DNA of 64,000 bases from Victivallis sp. Marseille-Q1083 (GCF_903645315.1 NZ_CAHJXL010000001.1:1726001-1790000); one strand, 5' to 3'. Counted from the stretch's first letter, positions 36,171 through 46,075 are shown. Notes: generated by a model from the sequence alone, not told the origin. Made by a program: numbers and translations.

Positions 36171-38936
36171 TTGAAAAAGTATTTTTTCCCGGCATGGTTC
36201 GCCGGTTTTCTATTGTGTCTGTTCTGTGCCGCCGGCGGCGACTATGCGGTGACGCTCGATGCCCGCGGTGCCGGTATCGCCTATTGGACGGATTTGTCGT
36301 TATTTTCCCGGTTGATCGTAACCGAACCGCCGTGGGGAAAAGAGCACTATTTTTATTCATGGACGACGCCGACGACGGTGACGCGCAACGAACTGCCCGG
36401 CGGCGCCTGTCGCCTGACGATGAAGCCGCTCCGGGAAAATGAAGTTTTCCGCCTGGAAGAATATTCGGCCGAAGTGCAACCCGACCGGGTGATCATTCGC
36501 GTCGAGGGAGAACTGTTGCGGGAAGAGCCGGTACTGGTTGAATATTCGATGCTGATGATCCCGGTCCTGCTGATGCGCGGTGCAACTTTTGACGGCATCC
36601 GGGCGGACGGTCGGCCAATCGAGGGGAAAATTCCGCCGGAAATTCAGCCGTATCCGGTCAAGCTGGCCGAAAATTTGCGCACGCTGAATCTGCATAGTGA
36701 ACTCGGCGAACTGCAGATCAATGTGAAGCACGGGGTGCCGTTCGACCTGAGTGACCGGCGCGGATACGGGTTCGACGTCAATTCCGAGACGGCGACGCAG
36801 GGATTGTTGGTCATCAAGCAGTCGGAAGTGGAAGCGGGTGAACGCTACTCCCATGAGCTTGAAGTGAGTTTCCGGCCGTCACCGGGGTTGCGGCTGGCGT
36901 CGCCGTTGGAGCCGCAGAGTGCCGAAGCGTTGCCGGCGCAGCCGGAAAAAGCATTGGTCACAGTGCCGGAGCGCCGGCCGCCGCTGCTGCCCGGCCCGAA
37001 ACAGTGGACGAAGACGGCCGGCGTCTATCGGCCGGCGTCCGGTGACGGACTGCGGCTCTTCGGCGACGGCCAGACAACGGAAGAGAGACGGAAGCTGGCG
37101 CGGGCGGCGGAACGAATCCTGGTGCGGGACCTGGGACTGCCGTTGTCGGCCGGCGGCCGGGGCGGGGTGGAAATTCATCTGACCGACCGGCCGGTGGCCG
37201 GTTTGACGGCGCCGGAGCAACCGGAAGGTTATGCGCTGCGCGTCGGCGAGGATGGCGTGATCGTCGTCTCGCGCAGTGACCGGGGGGCGTTCTACGGACT
37301 CCAGACGTTGCGCAAACTATACCGTGACGGCGGTTTTCCGGGCGCCGAAATCATCGATTGGCCGGATCTGGCTTGGCGGGGCGTGCTGATCATGGTCGAC
37401 GAACATTCACCGCGCGTTCATGGCGAATTGATTGAGAAGGTCCTGGCGCCGATGCATTTCAACCAGTTGTACATCGAGTGCGAATACGCCGCCTGGGATG
37501 CCACCGCCGCGGTCCGGCAGCCATGGGCCATCGGCAAGGAAGATCTGCGGAAGCTGGTCGAACTGGCCGAGGAGAATTATTTGGAAGTGATTCCGCTTTT
37601 TCAGACCCTGGGGCACTGTGAATGGCTGTTCAAAGGCGGCCGGAATCTGGAAATGGCCGAAGATCCGGCCCGGCCGAATGTCTACGATCCGTCGCATCCC
37701 GGCGTTTATCCGCTGATGGAGGCCGCATTGGAGGAAGTGCTGAACGTTTTCGGTCAACCGAAATTTCTGCACATCGGTCATGACGAGGTTGGTCAGGAGT
37801 ATGCTTATCCGACCCGGCCGCACAATATCGCCAAAGGCGGTGCGCAGGTCATTCTGGACGATGTGAAATTCTATTATGACTTCTGCCGGAAACACGACCT
37901 CCGGATGATGATGTGGCAGGATATGTTTGTTGCAAGTTACTACACTGAAGACGGGAAACGGGATGACGGCTTCTTTGGGTTGGGCAAACGTCTTGAAGAG
38001 CTGCCGAAGGACATCGTTTTCGCCTTTTGGAATTACGAGACGACGATCAAGGAAGAGAATATGTCGAAATTGCGCCGGCTCGGCTTCGACGTTGTCGGCA
38101 GCACCTGGTTCGGGCGGGAGAACAACAGGGTGATGGCGGAAGCCTGCCGGCGGACCGGCGCGCTGGGAATCATGGTCACCACCTGGGCCGGTTATCATGG
38201 CTTCGACCGCTTGTATGAAGAAGCGTTCGAGCAGGTGGCCGGTTATCTCTACGGCGGTGCCCGGAGTTGGAATCTGGCGCCGGAGGCCAACGATTTTGCC
38301 GGCGGAGAGGTGTTGTACGATCTGCTACAATTGCCGCCGGATCCGGCAGCGCCCGGCGTGACTTTCGACCTGTCCGGGGTCGCCAATCTGGCTTTGAATG
38401 CCGACAATCGGCCGTTTCTGCTCGATCCGATACTCGGTTTCGACCGGCTGCTGAAGGTCGATCCGTCCGGCTGCAACGTCAAATTCCATCTGTCGGAGCG
38501 GGACGGACAGCCGGCGGCGGTGGCGCTGCGTTCCCGCTGTAATCCGCCGTTTCCGGAAACTTCCGGCGCCATTCCGGTCGGTCGCCGGATCGGAAAATTC
38601 TTCTGGCTGCATACGTTCCGCGATCTCGGCAGGAACATCGCCGCCGGCACGCCGGTCGCCGAATACGTGATCTGTTATGAAGACGGCGAAACGGTGACGT
38701 TGCCGGTGCGCTACCGCCGGGAAATCGGATTGCCCACCGAGGATTGCAATCTTTTCCTGCCGCCGGCGCATGCCCTGCAATGGCCGGCGGACGGTGAAAC
38801 GGTGCGCTGCTGGTATATGAGCTGGGAGAATCCGCATCCCGAAAAGGCGGTTCAATCATTCGAATTGCGGGCGGTTCCGGATCATTATCCGTTTTATCTG
38901 TTAGCGGTCAGTGCGGCGGACGCGCCGGGCCGGTAA
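36171..38936 (+). CDS. Secreted GH20-like hexosaminidase
   Basis: TTG 36171 is the start (GGAG nine bases upstream, no ATG nearby). The product is 921 residues with a signal peptide (KKYFFPAWFAGFLLCLFCAAGG). Residues ~290-390 form the GH20 lead domain ending in FYGLQTLRKLY. The barrel follows, with HIGHDE at 534-539 in place of the usual HxGGDE; D538-E539 are the catalytic pair. Divergence from the first GH20 gene is large (VDEHSPRVHGELIEK, FQTLGHCEWLF), so substrate preference probably differs. It ends the operon with a strong terminator. Confidence 0.82.
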   Translation: MKKYFFPAWFAGFLLCLFCAAGGDYAVTLDARGAGIAYWTDLSLFSRLIVTEPPWGKEHYFYSWTTPTTVTRNELPGGACRLTMKPLRENEVFRLEEYSAEVQPDRVIIRVEGELLREEPVLVEYSMLMIPVLLMRGATFDGIRADGRPIEGKIPPEIQPYPVKLAENLRTLNLHSELGELQINVKHGVPFDLSDRRGYGFDVNSETATQGLLVIKQSEVEAGERYSHELEVSFRPSPGLRLASPLEPQSAEALPAQPEKALVTVPERRPPLLPGPKQWTKTAGVYRPASGDGLRLFGDGQTTEERRKLARAAERILVRDLGLPLSAGGRGGVEIHLTDRPVAGLTAPEQPEGYALRVGEDGVIVVSRSDRGAFYGLQTLRKLYRDGGFPGAEIIDWPDLAWRGVLIMVDEHSPRVHGELIEKVLAPMHFNQLYIECEYAAWDATAAVRQPWAIGKEDLRKLVELAEENYLEVIPLFQTLGHCEWLFKGGRNLEMAEDPARPNVYDPSHPGVYPLMEAALEEVLNVFGQPKFLHIGHDEVGQEYAYPTRPHNIAKGGAQVILDDVKFYYDFCRKHDLRMMMWQDMFVASYYTEDGKRDDGFFGLGKRLEELPKDIVFAFWNYETTIKEENMSKLRRLGFDVVGSTWFGRENNRVMAEACRRTGALGIMVTTWAGYHGFDRLYEEAFEQVAGYLYGGARSWNLAPEANDFAGGEVLYDLLQLPPDPAAPGVTFDLSGVANLALNADNRPFLLDPILGFDRLLKVDPSGCNVKFHLSERDGQPAAVALRSRCNPPFPETSGAIPVGRRIGKFFWLHTFRDLGRNIAAGTPVAEYVICYEDGETVTLPVRYRREIGLPTEDCNLFLPPAHALQWPADGETVRCWYMSWENPHPEKAVQSFELRAVPDHYPFYLLAVSAADAPGR

Positions 38937-38943
38937 ACTGCGG

Positions 38944-38978
38944 CGCTGCCGGAATGGTTTCCGGCAGCGTTTTTTTTT
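38944..38978 (+). terminator. Strong intrinsic terminator
   Basis: CGCTGCCGGAA and TTCCGGCAGCG form an 11-bp stem with a 4-base loop, followed by nine T. Confidence 0.9.
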
Positions 38979-39019
38979 GTCCGAAGAAGCGCGGAAGAAC
39001 GGTTCTCCCCGGCGAGGCT

Positions 39020-39856
39020 TCAGCGGTTCAACCGGGCCACCAGCCCCGGGATCGCCGGTTCGAATTCGACGCCATACCAGGCGTGGCCGGGGGAATTCAT
39101 GGTGCCTTCGATGCAGTCAACCGTATAATCGGCCGCCAGCGCCAGCGCCCGTTCGAGTGAAAAGCCGCGCATCAGCGCGCCCACCGCGGTGCTGGAAAAG
39201 ATGTCGCCGGTCCCGTGGAAGGAAACCTCGATTTTCCGGTGGAAGTAGCTGAAGAATTCGTCTTTTTCGGCATGATAGCCCATCACGCCGAGCTCGTCCG
39301 GTCGGAAGCTCACACCGGTCAATACCACGCTCCTGGCGCCCAGTCCGGCCAGACGTTTGAGCCGCTCCCGGATATAGTTTTCGTCGTAGCCGCCGGCCTG
39401 GTAAGGGAGGTCGAGCAGGAAGGCCGCTTCGGTCAGGTTCGGGACGATCACGTCGGCCCGGCCGCAGAGTCCGGCCATCGCCCGGGCAAACTCCGGTGTG
39501 AAGCCGGTATAAAGTTTGCCGTTGTCGGCCATGACCGGATCGATGAAAACCAGAGTGCCCGGCGTTTTGAAATTGTCGATGAATTCCGAGATCAGCTTCA
39601 GTTGTTCGAACGAGCCGAGATAGCCGGTGTAAATGGCGTCAAAGCCGATTTTTTCCGCCTGCCAGTGGGCGGCGATCGGCCGGATGTCGTCGGTAAGGTC
39701 GCGGAAGGTGAAGTCGGGAAACATCGTGTGAGTCGAGAGCACTGCCGTCGGCAGCACGGCACATTCGACGCCCATCGCCGAAATAATCGGCAGCGCCACC
39801 GTCAGCGAACATTTGCCGACGCAGGAAATATCCTGGATGGTAACAATTCTTTTCAT
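39020..39856 (-). CDS. pdxY: Pyridoxamine/pyridoxal kinase of the PfkB-like superfamily
   Basis: The 278-residue product is of full length. Landmarks: TIQDISCVGKCSLTVALPI at the N-terminus, DPVMADNGKLY, VPNLTEAAFLLDL, VVLTGVSF and FHGTGDIFSSTAVG, with the catalytic aspartate in GTGD. It phosphorylates B6 vitamers to salvage pyridoxal phosphate in the cytoplasm. AGGAGAGGAAG precedes ATG 39856 and a promoter lies at 39881-39909. It stands alone. The gene symbol is by family resemblance. Confidence 0.85.
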   Translation of the reverse strand: MKRIVTIQDISCVGKCSLTVALPIISAMGVECAVLPTAVLSTHTMFPDFTFRDLTDDIRPIAAHWQAEKIGFDAIYTGYLGSFEQLKLISEFIDNFKTPGTLVFIDPVMADNGKLYTGFTPEFARAMAGLCGRADVIVPNLTEAAFLLDLPYQAGGYDENYIRERLKRLAGLGARSVVLTGVSFRPDELGVMGYHAEKDEFFSYFHRKIEVSFHGTGDIFSSTAVGALMRGFSLERALALAADYTVDCIEGTMNSPGHAWYGVEFEPAIPGLVARLNR

Positions 39857-39880
39857 TTTAGCTTCCTCTCCTGAGCTTTT

Positions 39881-39909
39881 AGTATATCATTCCAATTCGA
39901 CCGATGCAA
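39881..39909 (-). promoter_or_regulatory. Promoter of the pyridoxamine kinase gene
   Basis: On the minus strand TTGCAT (39909-39904) and TATACT (39886-39881) are 17 bases apart, about 25 bases before the start codon. Confidence 0.55.
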
Positions 39910-39948
39910 ATGCTGAGAAAGCAAAGCCGGCAAGCAGGCGCGGCGGTT

Positions 39949-40494
39949 TTACCGGTCTGAAGGTTTTAGCTGGAATTCCAGTTGGCAGTCGCATGGCTCC
40001 GCCGCCGCCAGCCGGGAGTTATATTCCTCCGCCTCCTTGCAGCCCATTGCCCGGTAAAACGCCTGGGTTTCCCGGGCGGAATGGGCGGAAATATAAAGTT
40101 TGTCTGCGCCGCGCCGTTCCGCTTCGCCGCCAATCCGGCGGAACAGTTCCCTGCCGATTCCGCCGCCGCGTTTGGGATAGGTGACATGGAGGCTTGACAA
40201 TTGCAAATAGCGGCGGTTCCTGCCGAATAACTCGTTTTCCAGCGCGGCAAAACCGACAAGCTGATTTTCCTCAAAGGCGCCAATCACGGCGCCGCCGGTC
40301 CGGACGGTATTCGACAGGCATTTGACCAGAACGTCGATATGCTTCGGCTCCCAGTCGTCGATAAAGGCGATGTCTTTCAGTATCCAGGTGTTATTTTCCT
40401 GGCGCCAGCATTGTTTGACTTCCTGGTAACGGTCGAAATGTGCGAACAGCGACGGTATCAGTTGCGCCGCGGTCAGATGACGATAGCTGATCAT
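39949..40494 (-). CDS. GNAT-family N-acetyltransferase
   Basis: ATG 40494 has AGGAC upstream and gives 181 residues; a longer frame to 40797 has no family features. The core shows GAVIGAFEENQLVGFAALE, LQLSSLHVTYPKRGGGIGRELF (the acetyl-CoA binding R/Q-x-x-G-x-G/A turn) and ADKLYISAHSARETQAFYRAMGC. It acetylates a small molecule or protein; substrate unknown. Confidence 0.8.
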   Translation of the reverse strand: MISYRHLTAAQLIPSLFAHFDRYQEVKQCWRQENNTWILKDIAFIDDWEPKHIDVLVKCLSNTVRTGGAVIGAFEENQLVGFAALENELFGRNRRYLQLSSLHVTYPKRGGGIGRELFRRIGGEAERRGADKLYISAHSARETQAFYRAMGCKEAEEYNSRLAAAEPCDCQLEFQLKPSDR

Positions 40495-40541
40495 ACGATG
40501 TCCTGAAATTGGTAAAGCTCTCTGAAGTGACGACGGGAGAT

Positions 40542-40569
40542 AATATAGCGCCGAAACCGGAAAAGTCGA
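40542..40569 (-). promoter_or_regulatory. Possible promoter of the acetyltransferase gene
   Basis: On the minus strand TCGACT (40569-40564) and TATATT (40547-40542) are 16 bases apart, about 48 bases before ATG 40494. Confidence 0.4.
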
Positions 40570-40631
40570 TGGAACGATTGGAAATCCGGACCAGACCGGA
40601 CTGCCTGAAGATTCTGGTCGAATGATTTGAT

Positions 40632-41105
40632 TCACGCTTGAGAACCAGATATGACGATATTGAAAGACATTGCCGGTTCCCGTCCGGATTTTCTGCCGAT
40701 TTCGCTGTCGTTCCGGCCGCCAGCTTTGGGCGTGAAAATGATATCGCCGGTTGAAATCCACTGGTCTGGCAGAGCATCTTCCGCAAAGCCAAACCAACCA
40801 CTTTCAAGCTCAAAAGCCAGTGTGTTCATCATACTTGTGTTTCGAAAAGAATAGCAATCAACCGGATGATCCTTGCCATCGGCGACAGTTGTTAAAGAAG
40901 ACTTAACGACTGAATCGCTCTCCAATTCATTGTCTTTCAGTATCTTTGACGCATGGCTGCTAATATTGGCGACGGAGGTGGCAAAAAGTTCTGCAATCTG
41001 TCTTTGGTTCAGCCGAACCTTGCCGTCACGGGAATAGAGACGAATATCGCTCGCCCCATCCGCCCTATGATAAAGAATGATTCCGTTTGCCGGAATGTCT
41101 TTCAT
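40632..41105 (-). pseudogene. Truncated RhuM-family gene
   Basis: From ATG 41105 (AAGG upstream) the frame reads ILYHRADG, RLNQRQIAELFATSVANISSHASKIL and LESDSVVKSSLTTVADGK, the N-terminal DNA-binding-like part of RhuM (Fic/DOC-associated) proteins. It breaks off near residue 90. The rest (FAEDALPDQW) is foreign to RhuM and faintly recalls HipA kinases. A full RhuM protein exceeds 300 residues, so this is a fragment. Confidence 0.6.
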
Positions 41106-41172
41106 GATACCTTGTTTTCGCGTTTGAGTTTTCCTGTTAATATCGTTAACTTCAATTGATATCGGCATTCGA

Positions 41173-42897
41173 TTACTTCAAGCCCTCTTTGTCCAGCATT
41201 CCGATGAATTTACGGCGTGGTTTGTATTGCAGGCGAATAGCGAGGATTTCCTGTTGAAAACGTTCTCTTTCTCCGGCTGCCGTCAGATATTTCTGATAGA
41301 GTTTCAGCAAACGCACCGATTCGGCATAAAAACGGTCGCCGACCTGAGGCAAATATTGGTCAAGCGGCCTTTTGATCAACCGCGCCGAGGCTTCCGGCCG
41401 GGTTTCCGCTATAGCGTCCGCCAAACAGTAAAGGGTCTGATGCGCACACAGGCCACCTTCCGCAACTTCCAGCGCCTGCGGATAGTCTTTTTCACCAATC
41501 AGGATGTTCACCATCTCCGTACGGGCGCTGATCGCCTGATCGCCTGAAGCGAGACGGTTGCGCAGAAAATCCAACGCTTTGGCCAAATAAACTTTACTCT
41601 TATGGCAGTAACGGGCGGTCGAACGCAAAAACTCGTAACCGTATCGGCAATCGGGGTAACGTTCAAAACAGTTCCATGCCAAGGCAAGCGCTTCTTCTTT
41701 CCGGTCGCATCGGATGAGTTCGTTCACCAGAGCATTCAAGATATCATGATCTCCTTTGAAGTGATCATGTGCTTTTTGCAGCAACGGCAGTATCTCGTCG
41801 TAACGATCCAGACGGAACAACTGCCTGCTCAAGGCTAAAACCTGTTCCGGAGAACTTTGATTTTTCTGCAAAATTTTCAATTCCAGTTCTTTATCGCAAT
41901 TAATCCTGGTACGTTGCAGCAACCGCTTTTCAATCAATTCCCGCTTATGGGAGGTTCGCGCTCCCATCGGCAGTTCCGGCATTTCTTTCCACTGGCGTTG
42001 CGCGATTTTTTCCCAGGCATTGACAATCCGTTGGGGCGCGTCCATGAAATAACGTCCGATTTTTCCAAGCGCTCCCCATGGATTTGCCGCTTCCCATTCA
42101 ATCATATTTTCCACAATTTCCAGAGGTTTGCCAGCACCTTTCGTTACCGCGTCGAAATAGAACGGCAACAGCTCGCCGATCAATTCATCGAGTCCATTTT
42201 CGTCATCACCGCCTTCCCGCTTAAGCGCCTCTTTGATCGCATATTCCGCTAACTCCAGCATCAATGACGAAGGCACACGCTTCATCGTTTGGGTCAGTTG
42301 TCCGAGTTCCTGCCGAAGCTGTTCGAAATTTTCATCGATTTCATCTCCTTCGTCACCATAGCAGTCGACATAACTGCATTCTTCCGCCAGCTCCAGCAGA
42401 TGGTCGATCTTCTGCAACAACTCCCGGCGCAGGGAGTCTGGATCGTCCGGCAGATAACTCATCCGGAAAAACTCCAGTAAATCGGGATGAAGCTTTGCCG
42501 CTTCGCTAAGCAACGTCATCAACTCCTCTTTGCTCTGTGCTTTCAGAAACGCGGCAAGATCGAATTTACTGCGTTTCCCGCTGGTCGGCTGCGGCGTTTC
42601 AAATCCTTCGATAAAAGCCAGTCCGAGTGCGACCAGATGCTTGCAGAATTCACCGTCGTCACCGAGCGGACAACTGCATTCTCCGGAAAACCAGCCGTTC
42701 CCATCCGACTCAATCGAACAATGATAGAACCGGCTCCCGGCCACCTTGCCCTCAATACGTCCATCATTCAAATGCAGCGTTTGCACTTGCCCGGCTTTAA
42801 AATAGTCCAGCCCACGCTTGAAATAGACGTCTCCAGCTTCCTTCCGCAGATTCTGCCGGGTAATCAATTCTTTCAAATTATCATGTTCACGGCTCAT
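41173..42897 (-). CDS. SWIM zinc-finger protein with helical repeats
   Basis: The 574-residue protein has a SWIM zinc finger at residues 74-87 (C74-x-C76, C85-x-H87 in ECSCPLGDDGEFCKH). The region behind is all helical, with TPR-like repeats (LSRQLFRLDRYDEILPLLQKAHD, ALALAWNCFERYPD). Bacterial SWIM proteins of this layout are of unknown function; SWIM fingers bind DNA or proteins. The start codon overlaps the TGA of an upstream RhuM remnant (ATGA), implying that it once was co-translated with it. Confidence 0.85.
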   Translation of the reverse strand: MSREHDNLKELITRQNLRKEAGDVYFKRGLDYFKAGQVQTLHLNDGRIEGKVAGSRFYHCSIESDGNGWFSGECSCPLGDDGEFCKHLVALGLAFIEGFETPQPTSGKRSKFDLAAFLKAQSKEELMTLLSEAAKLHPDLLEFFRMSYLPDDPDSLRRELLQKIDHLLELAEECSYVDCYGDEGDEIDENFEQLRQELGQLTQTMKRVPSSLMLELAEYAIKEALKREGGDDENGLDELIGELLPFYFDAVTKGAGKPLEIVENMIEWEAANPWGALGKIGRYFMDAPQRIVNAWEKIAQRQWKEMPELPMGARTSHKRELIEKRLLQRTRINCDKELELKILQKNQSSPEQVLALSRQLFRLDRYDEILPLLQKAHDHFKGDHDILNALVNELIRCDRKEEALALAWNCFERYPDCRYGYEFLRSTARYCHKSKVYLAKALDFLRNRLASGDQAISARTEMVNILIGEKDYPQALEVAEGGLCAHQTLYCLADAIAETRPEASARLIKRPLDQYLPQVGDRFYAESVRLLKLYQKYLTAAGERERFQQEILAIRLQYKPRRKFIGMLDKEGLK

Positions 42898-43123
42898 AAA
42901 TTATCTTCTTTATCTTGATGCATTTGCTCTTGAATCCGAATCTTTTCCAGTTGTTCTTCGAAATACTTGTCGGTCAATACGGCACCGTCATGTTTCGCGC
43001 GCTCCGCATCCGTGCCCGGCTTTTGATCGTGTACTGCTCCCCGCTCTCCGGCGGCCCGCCGCTGGAAGCGACATAGGTCAAATACGCTGCAGCGGAAGTG
43101 CGAATTGTCACCGCTTTTTTCAT
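42894..43123 (-). pseudogene. RhuM-family remnant, both ends only
   Basis: ATG 43123 begins MKKAVTIRTSAAAYLTYVA, the usual RhuM start. After about 30 residues another frame supplies TDKYFEEQLEKIRIQ, normally located near the middle of RhuM, and ends at TGA overlapping the SWIM gene start. Most of the gene is deleted and the frame broken. Confidence 0.6.
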
Positions 43124-43599
43124 TTTTTATTCACTTGAAAACCCTGTTGTAATCATTTTTTTTTTGCCTTCCACTCAGGCAAGGAATGGCCTTCTTACAG
43201 AAATCGGCCGCTGGGTATATTTGTCATAGCACCACTCCACTGCGTCACTTTCCTTCTGGACGGTCAACCTCCCTTGGGATATGGTGTATGGCAAAATCGA
43301 ATTCCATCTCCCGAAATTCCCCGAGATGTTTCTTTGGGCGCAATCTTTTATTCATAACATACAAAACTCTTTTGGTCGCCAGTAGCGGCATATCTCCATT
43401 TGGGGACAATTGCCGGAAACCAGTTTATGTTTGGCAGCTTATCTCGGATACAATACCATGTGATTGGCATTTTTTAAGCGACTTTCGGCAATTTGGCAAT
43501 AAATTGTCCGGTAATTTGGCACGCTTCCTAAAAACGGATCGTGTCGCTTTGGGTGAAAAAAGATAGTTGCCGTGTTCGGTAGCGTCCGTTATTTTGCGC
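43124..43599. other. Gap without recognisable genes
   Basis: Short broken frames on both strands (for example EWCYDKYTQRPISVRRPF on minus near 43170-43250) suggest decayed coding DNA, but I could not match any to a family. Confidence 0.3.
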
Positions 43600-43880
43600 A
43601 CATTAATTTGCGTTTCAAACGGTAACGTCCGCAAGCGGGGAACACGAAGTTCCACTTCTCCGGCTTTCGTCAGGAGTTTACGCTTGTAACTTCCCGCCCG
43701 CGTATCCTGACGATCCGGACTGCGCTGATACTTCGATGCCTGACAGATCGCATCAGCTTCTGCGTTTAACAATGCATTCAGCGTGCTTCAACGGATTGAC
43801 GCACCAACCTGTCCAAATGATCCCGGATCCCTTTTCCATCAATTTTGATTGTTTCACAGATTGCCTTTTCGTTTTCAGGC
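43600..43880 (-). pseudogene. IS256-family transposase fragment
   Basis: Two frames of the minus strand give GIRDHLDRLVRQSVE and then, after a frameshift, LLNAEADAICQASKYQRSPD and RAGSYKRKLLTKAGEVELRV to LPFETQI. This is the N-terminal region of mutator-type transposases. The catalytic part is absent. Confidence 0.75.
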
Positions 43881-44096
43881 GCTATTGTTTTCCTTTCTTT
43901 TGATTAAAGTTTGGTCATTATAATCAATCAGAGAACAGGCCGCTTTTCAAATTTTCCAACTTTCAAATGTGCGCAATTTTCCGGACGTTATCCACAAATT
44001 TTAAACAATCAAGTCTTTATTTTTTTTGATTTGATGTTAAAAATTGTTATTTTTGCTCATTACGGAAAATATAAAAAACGTACAATAATGTCAATA

Positions 44097-44480
44097 CTAA
44101 ATTAATAGTATATGGATAAATAGATAAAAACAACGAATTGATAACAAACGTAAATCTGTAAAAAAAGAATACAAAATTGACGAAAAAGAGAATAGCATCA
44201 GACAAATTAAAAAAGAATACAAATATGAATATAAGAATATTATTACGAATGATTTTAATATGTTTATCTTTTTGCTTTTTTGAATCATTGTATAAGTTAA
44301 TAAAGCAATGATCAGTAAAATATTTTGCATCATCCCATAATGTTTTGGAATATAATTATTGACCGAAAAAACCGGTTGTGTTTTTATTAAAATTAAAAAA
44401 CAAGCAAAGATAAATAATAATTTCACTTTAGACTGATATATTTCTCCAATCAGTTTAAAATCAATGATAAAGTATTTCAT
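44097..44480 (-). CDS. Small AT-rich membrane protein of unknown family
   Basis: The 127-residue product has four hydrophobic segments (about 20-35, 50-65, 72-95, 100-125). The sequence is very AT-rich, like the immunity-like genes of the Rhs array and unlike the neighbouring chromosome. No ribosome site is clear. May be a stray immunity-type gene or junk. Confidence 0.4.
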   Translation of the reverse strand: MKYFIIDFKLIGEIYQSKVKLLFIFACFLILIKTQPVFSVNNYIPKHYGMMQNILLIIALLTYTMIQKSKKINILKSFVIIFLYSYLYSFLICLMLFSFSSILYSFFTDLRLLSIRCFYLFIHILLI

Positions 44481-44737
44481 TATATATTACCTCAAAAATT
44501 CAAGGAAAAATAATTCTGTCAAGGACCAGTATGTTACTCCCATTCAAGGGTTTTCTGGATGATTTATGGGGGAACACATTCTTCAATTATTTGCTGAAAA
44601 TAATATAGGTACAGCATTAAAACCAATAGTGACTGGCAAATCAAACGTTTCTACTACTTCTACTCGCTGACCAATAAAAGTACTCATTGCCCCCATAGAT
44701 GCATCGCTGAAAGGACAAACAGCCTGTGCCTATAACA
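44481..44737 (+). other. Broken coding remnant
   Basis: One plus frame reads FMGEHILQLFAENN and PIVTGKSNVSTTSTR between stops, without start codon. The composition looks coding but I recognise no family. It abuts the IS1380 remnant. Confidence 0.25.
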
Positions 44738-45202
44738 GCTTGAATATTGCATAAATTATTCCAGAACAAAGAGATAAAACCTCGATAAAGTATTATATTG
44801 TAATAGCTTAAGTTACATTATACCCCCGAGGTCTGCCTGCAACAAAATGTAGTGCATCAAGTCCGTTCTTTCAAGGTCCGGCAAGGAGAAAAATAGAATT
44901 CAACTTCGATGGCGGCAATATCAGCAGCGATGGTGGGTTGCTTTTTATGAAGGAATTTGATCGCAAGTTCGACTTGATGCGCCGCGCGGGGAACTTATTG
45001 ACCTCTTTCGATATTCGACAGTCCGGCAAAGTGAAACACTCTTTTCCGGACCTGCTTCGGTAAAGAGTGTTTGCGCTGGTTGCGGGCAATGAAGATTTCA
45101 ATGTCCATCATGAATTACGAAACAATCCGTTGATTCAGACCATTGTCGGTCGTGACCGGCCACTCGCCGCCCCGAGCACTTTGTGTCGATTTGAAAACGG
45201 AA
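44738..45202 (+). mobile_element. Left-end remnant of an IS1380-family element
   Basis: CTTGAATATTGC and the following ~90 bases parallel the left end of the intact copy at 17728. The transposase start follows (FDGGNISSDGGLLFMKEFDRK, a stop within DLLR*RVFALVAG, IQTIVGRDRPLAAPSTLCRF) and the copy breaks off near 45202. The two copies differ at many bases, so this is an old relative, not a recent duplicate. Confidence 0.75.
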
Positions 45203-45204
45203 TG

Positions 45205-45281
45205 GGAAGCCTTGTTCCCGGCGCAGTTTCACGAATGCGTTTCCCGACAGCTTCACTGTCCGGCAGTTCTGTCTTTGCCAT
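45205..45281 (-). pseudogene. N-terminal scrap of a possible XRE-type regulator
   Basis: ATG 45281 follows AGGAGAC and reads MAKTELPDSEAVGKRIR. One frame over comes KLRREQGF, as in helix 1 of XRE/Cro-type repressors. The IS1380 remnant ends the sequence. Confidence 0.35.
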
Positions 45282-45429
45282 GACAGTCTCCTGTATTATC
45301 GTTGTCGTTCGGGATTAATATGCCATCGTTTGATCGATGGTCAAATGTTTTCTTCCCGCTCGGGATTTGTTTTATGGCGTGTTCGGTTGGTTATAACGTT
45401 TTCATTCGGCTGTTTGTTAATCGCAAGGA

Positions 45430-45513
45430 TGCCGCAGAAAGTGTTTTCACAGGATCGACACCTGACAAAATTGACAGAAGGCGATAAGACGCAAGTTTGA
45501 ATCTCGTCTGCGG
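45430..45513 (+). other. Degenerate tRNA-like sequence
   Basis: GCCGCAG (45430-45436) and CTGCGGC (45507-45513) form a perfect 7-bp acceptor-like stem. A T-arm-like GCAAG-TTTGAAT-CTCGT precedes the 3' strand. The D-arm and anticodon arm do not fold properly and no anticodon can be assigned, so this is a pseudo-tRNA or a chance likeness. Confidence 0.35.
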
Positions 45514-45765
45514 CTCCGTTCATATTGTTTTTATAATGACCGGAATGGCAGAGAATAACATTGCTGATTATTAGTAATTTACGACCTGTGCCTAAAATCG
45601 GAGGTGACACAGGTCGTTTCCAAAAAATCTGAGCAGTTGAGCAGATTTGGCGGTAGAAGGGTGTCGGCAGTACCTACATCCTTGCGATTTTGAGTAGGTT
45701 TGAGCTCAAAGTGTAGGGCGGAAAACAAAAAAGCCAGTCACCTGGACTGGCGTATATACAAAAAA

Positions 45766-45841
<76 letters not shown>

Positions 45842-46075
45842 ACCGGAATCGAAATCAACAGTTCGCTGTTGACGTTTTTTAATAAACATCGAAAATGGCG
45901 AAAAGCAAATTTTGATGATGAAAAAAACAGTTTTTTTTGAGGCTATTCACGCTTTCCAGGCCGTTTTCTTGCTTTCGCGGTTGCTTTCAGCGGCCGGGAG
46001 GGTAATTTATAAATCTATATGTAAACAGTGATGCAACCGGAAATGTCGGGAATGGTCGAGAGGGACAGGCTGCAC

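Noticed and set aside
43988-43996. Perfect DnaA box TTATCCACA in an AT-rich stretch
   Set aside because: Only one box, no cluster, no dnaA/dnaN nearby; a nine-base match is expected by chance at this scale.
45341-45610. 89-codon minus-strand frame with GAADEIQTCVLS
   Set aside because: This type of frame is a well-known artefact of reading antisense to tRNA-like DNA; it overlaps the pseudo-tRNA.
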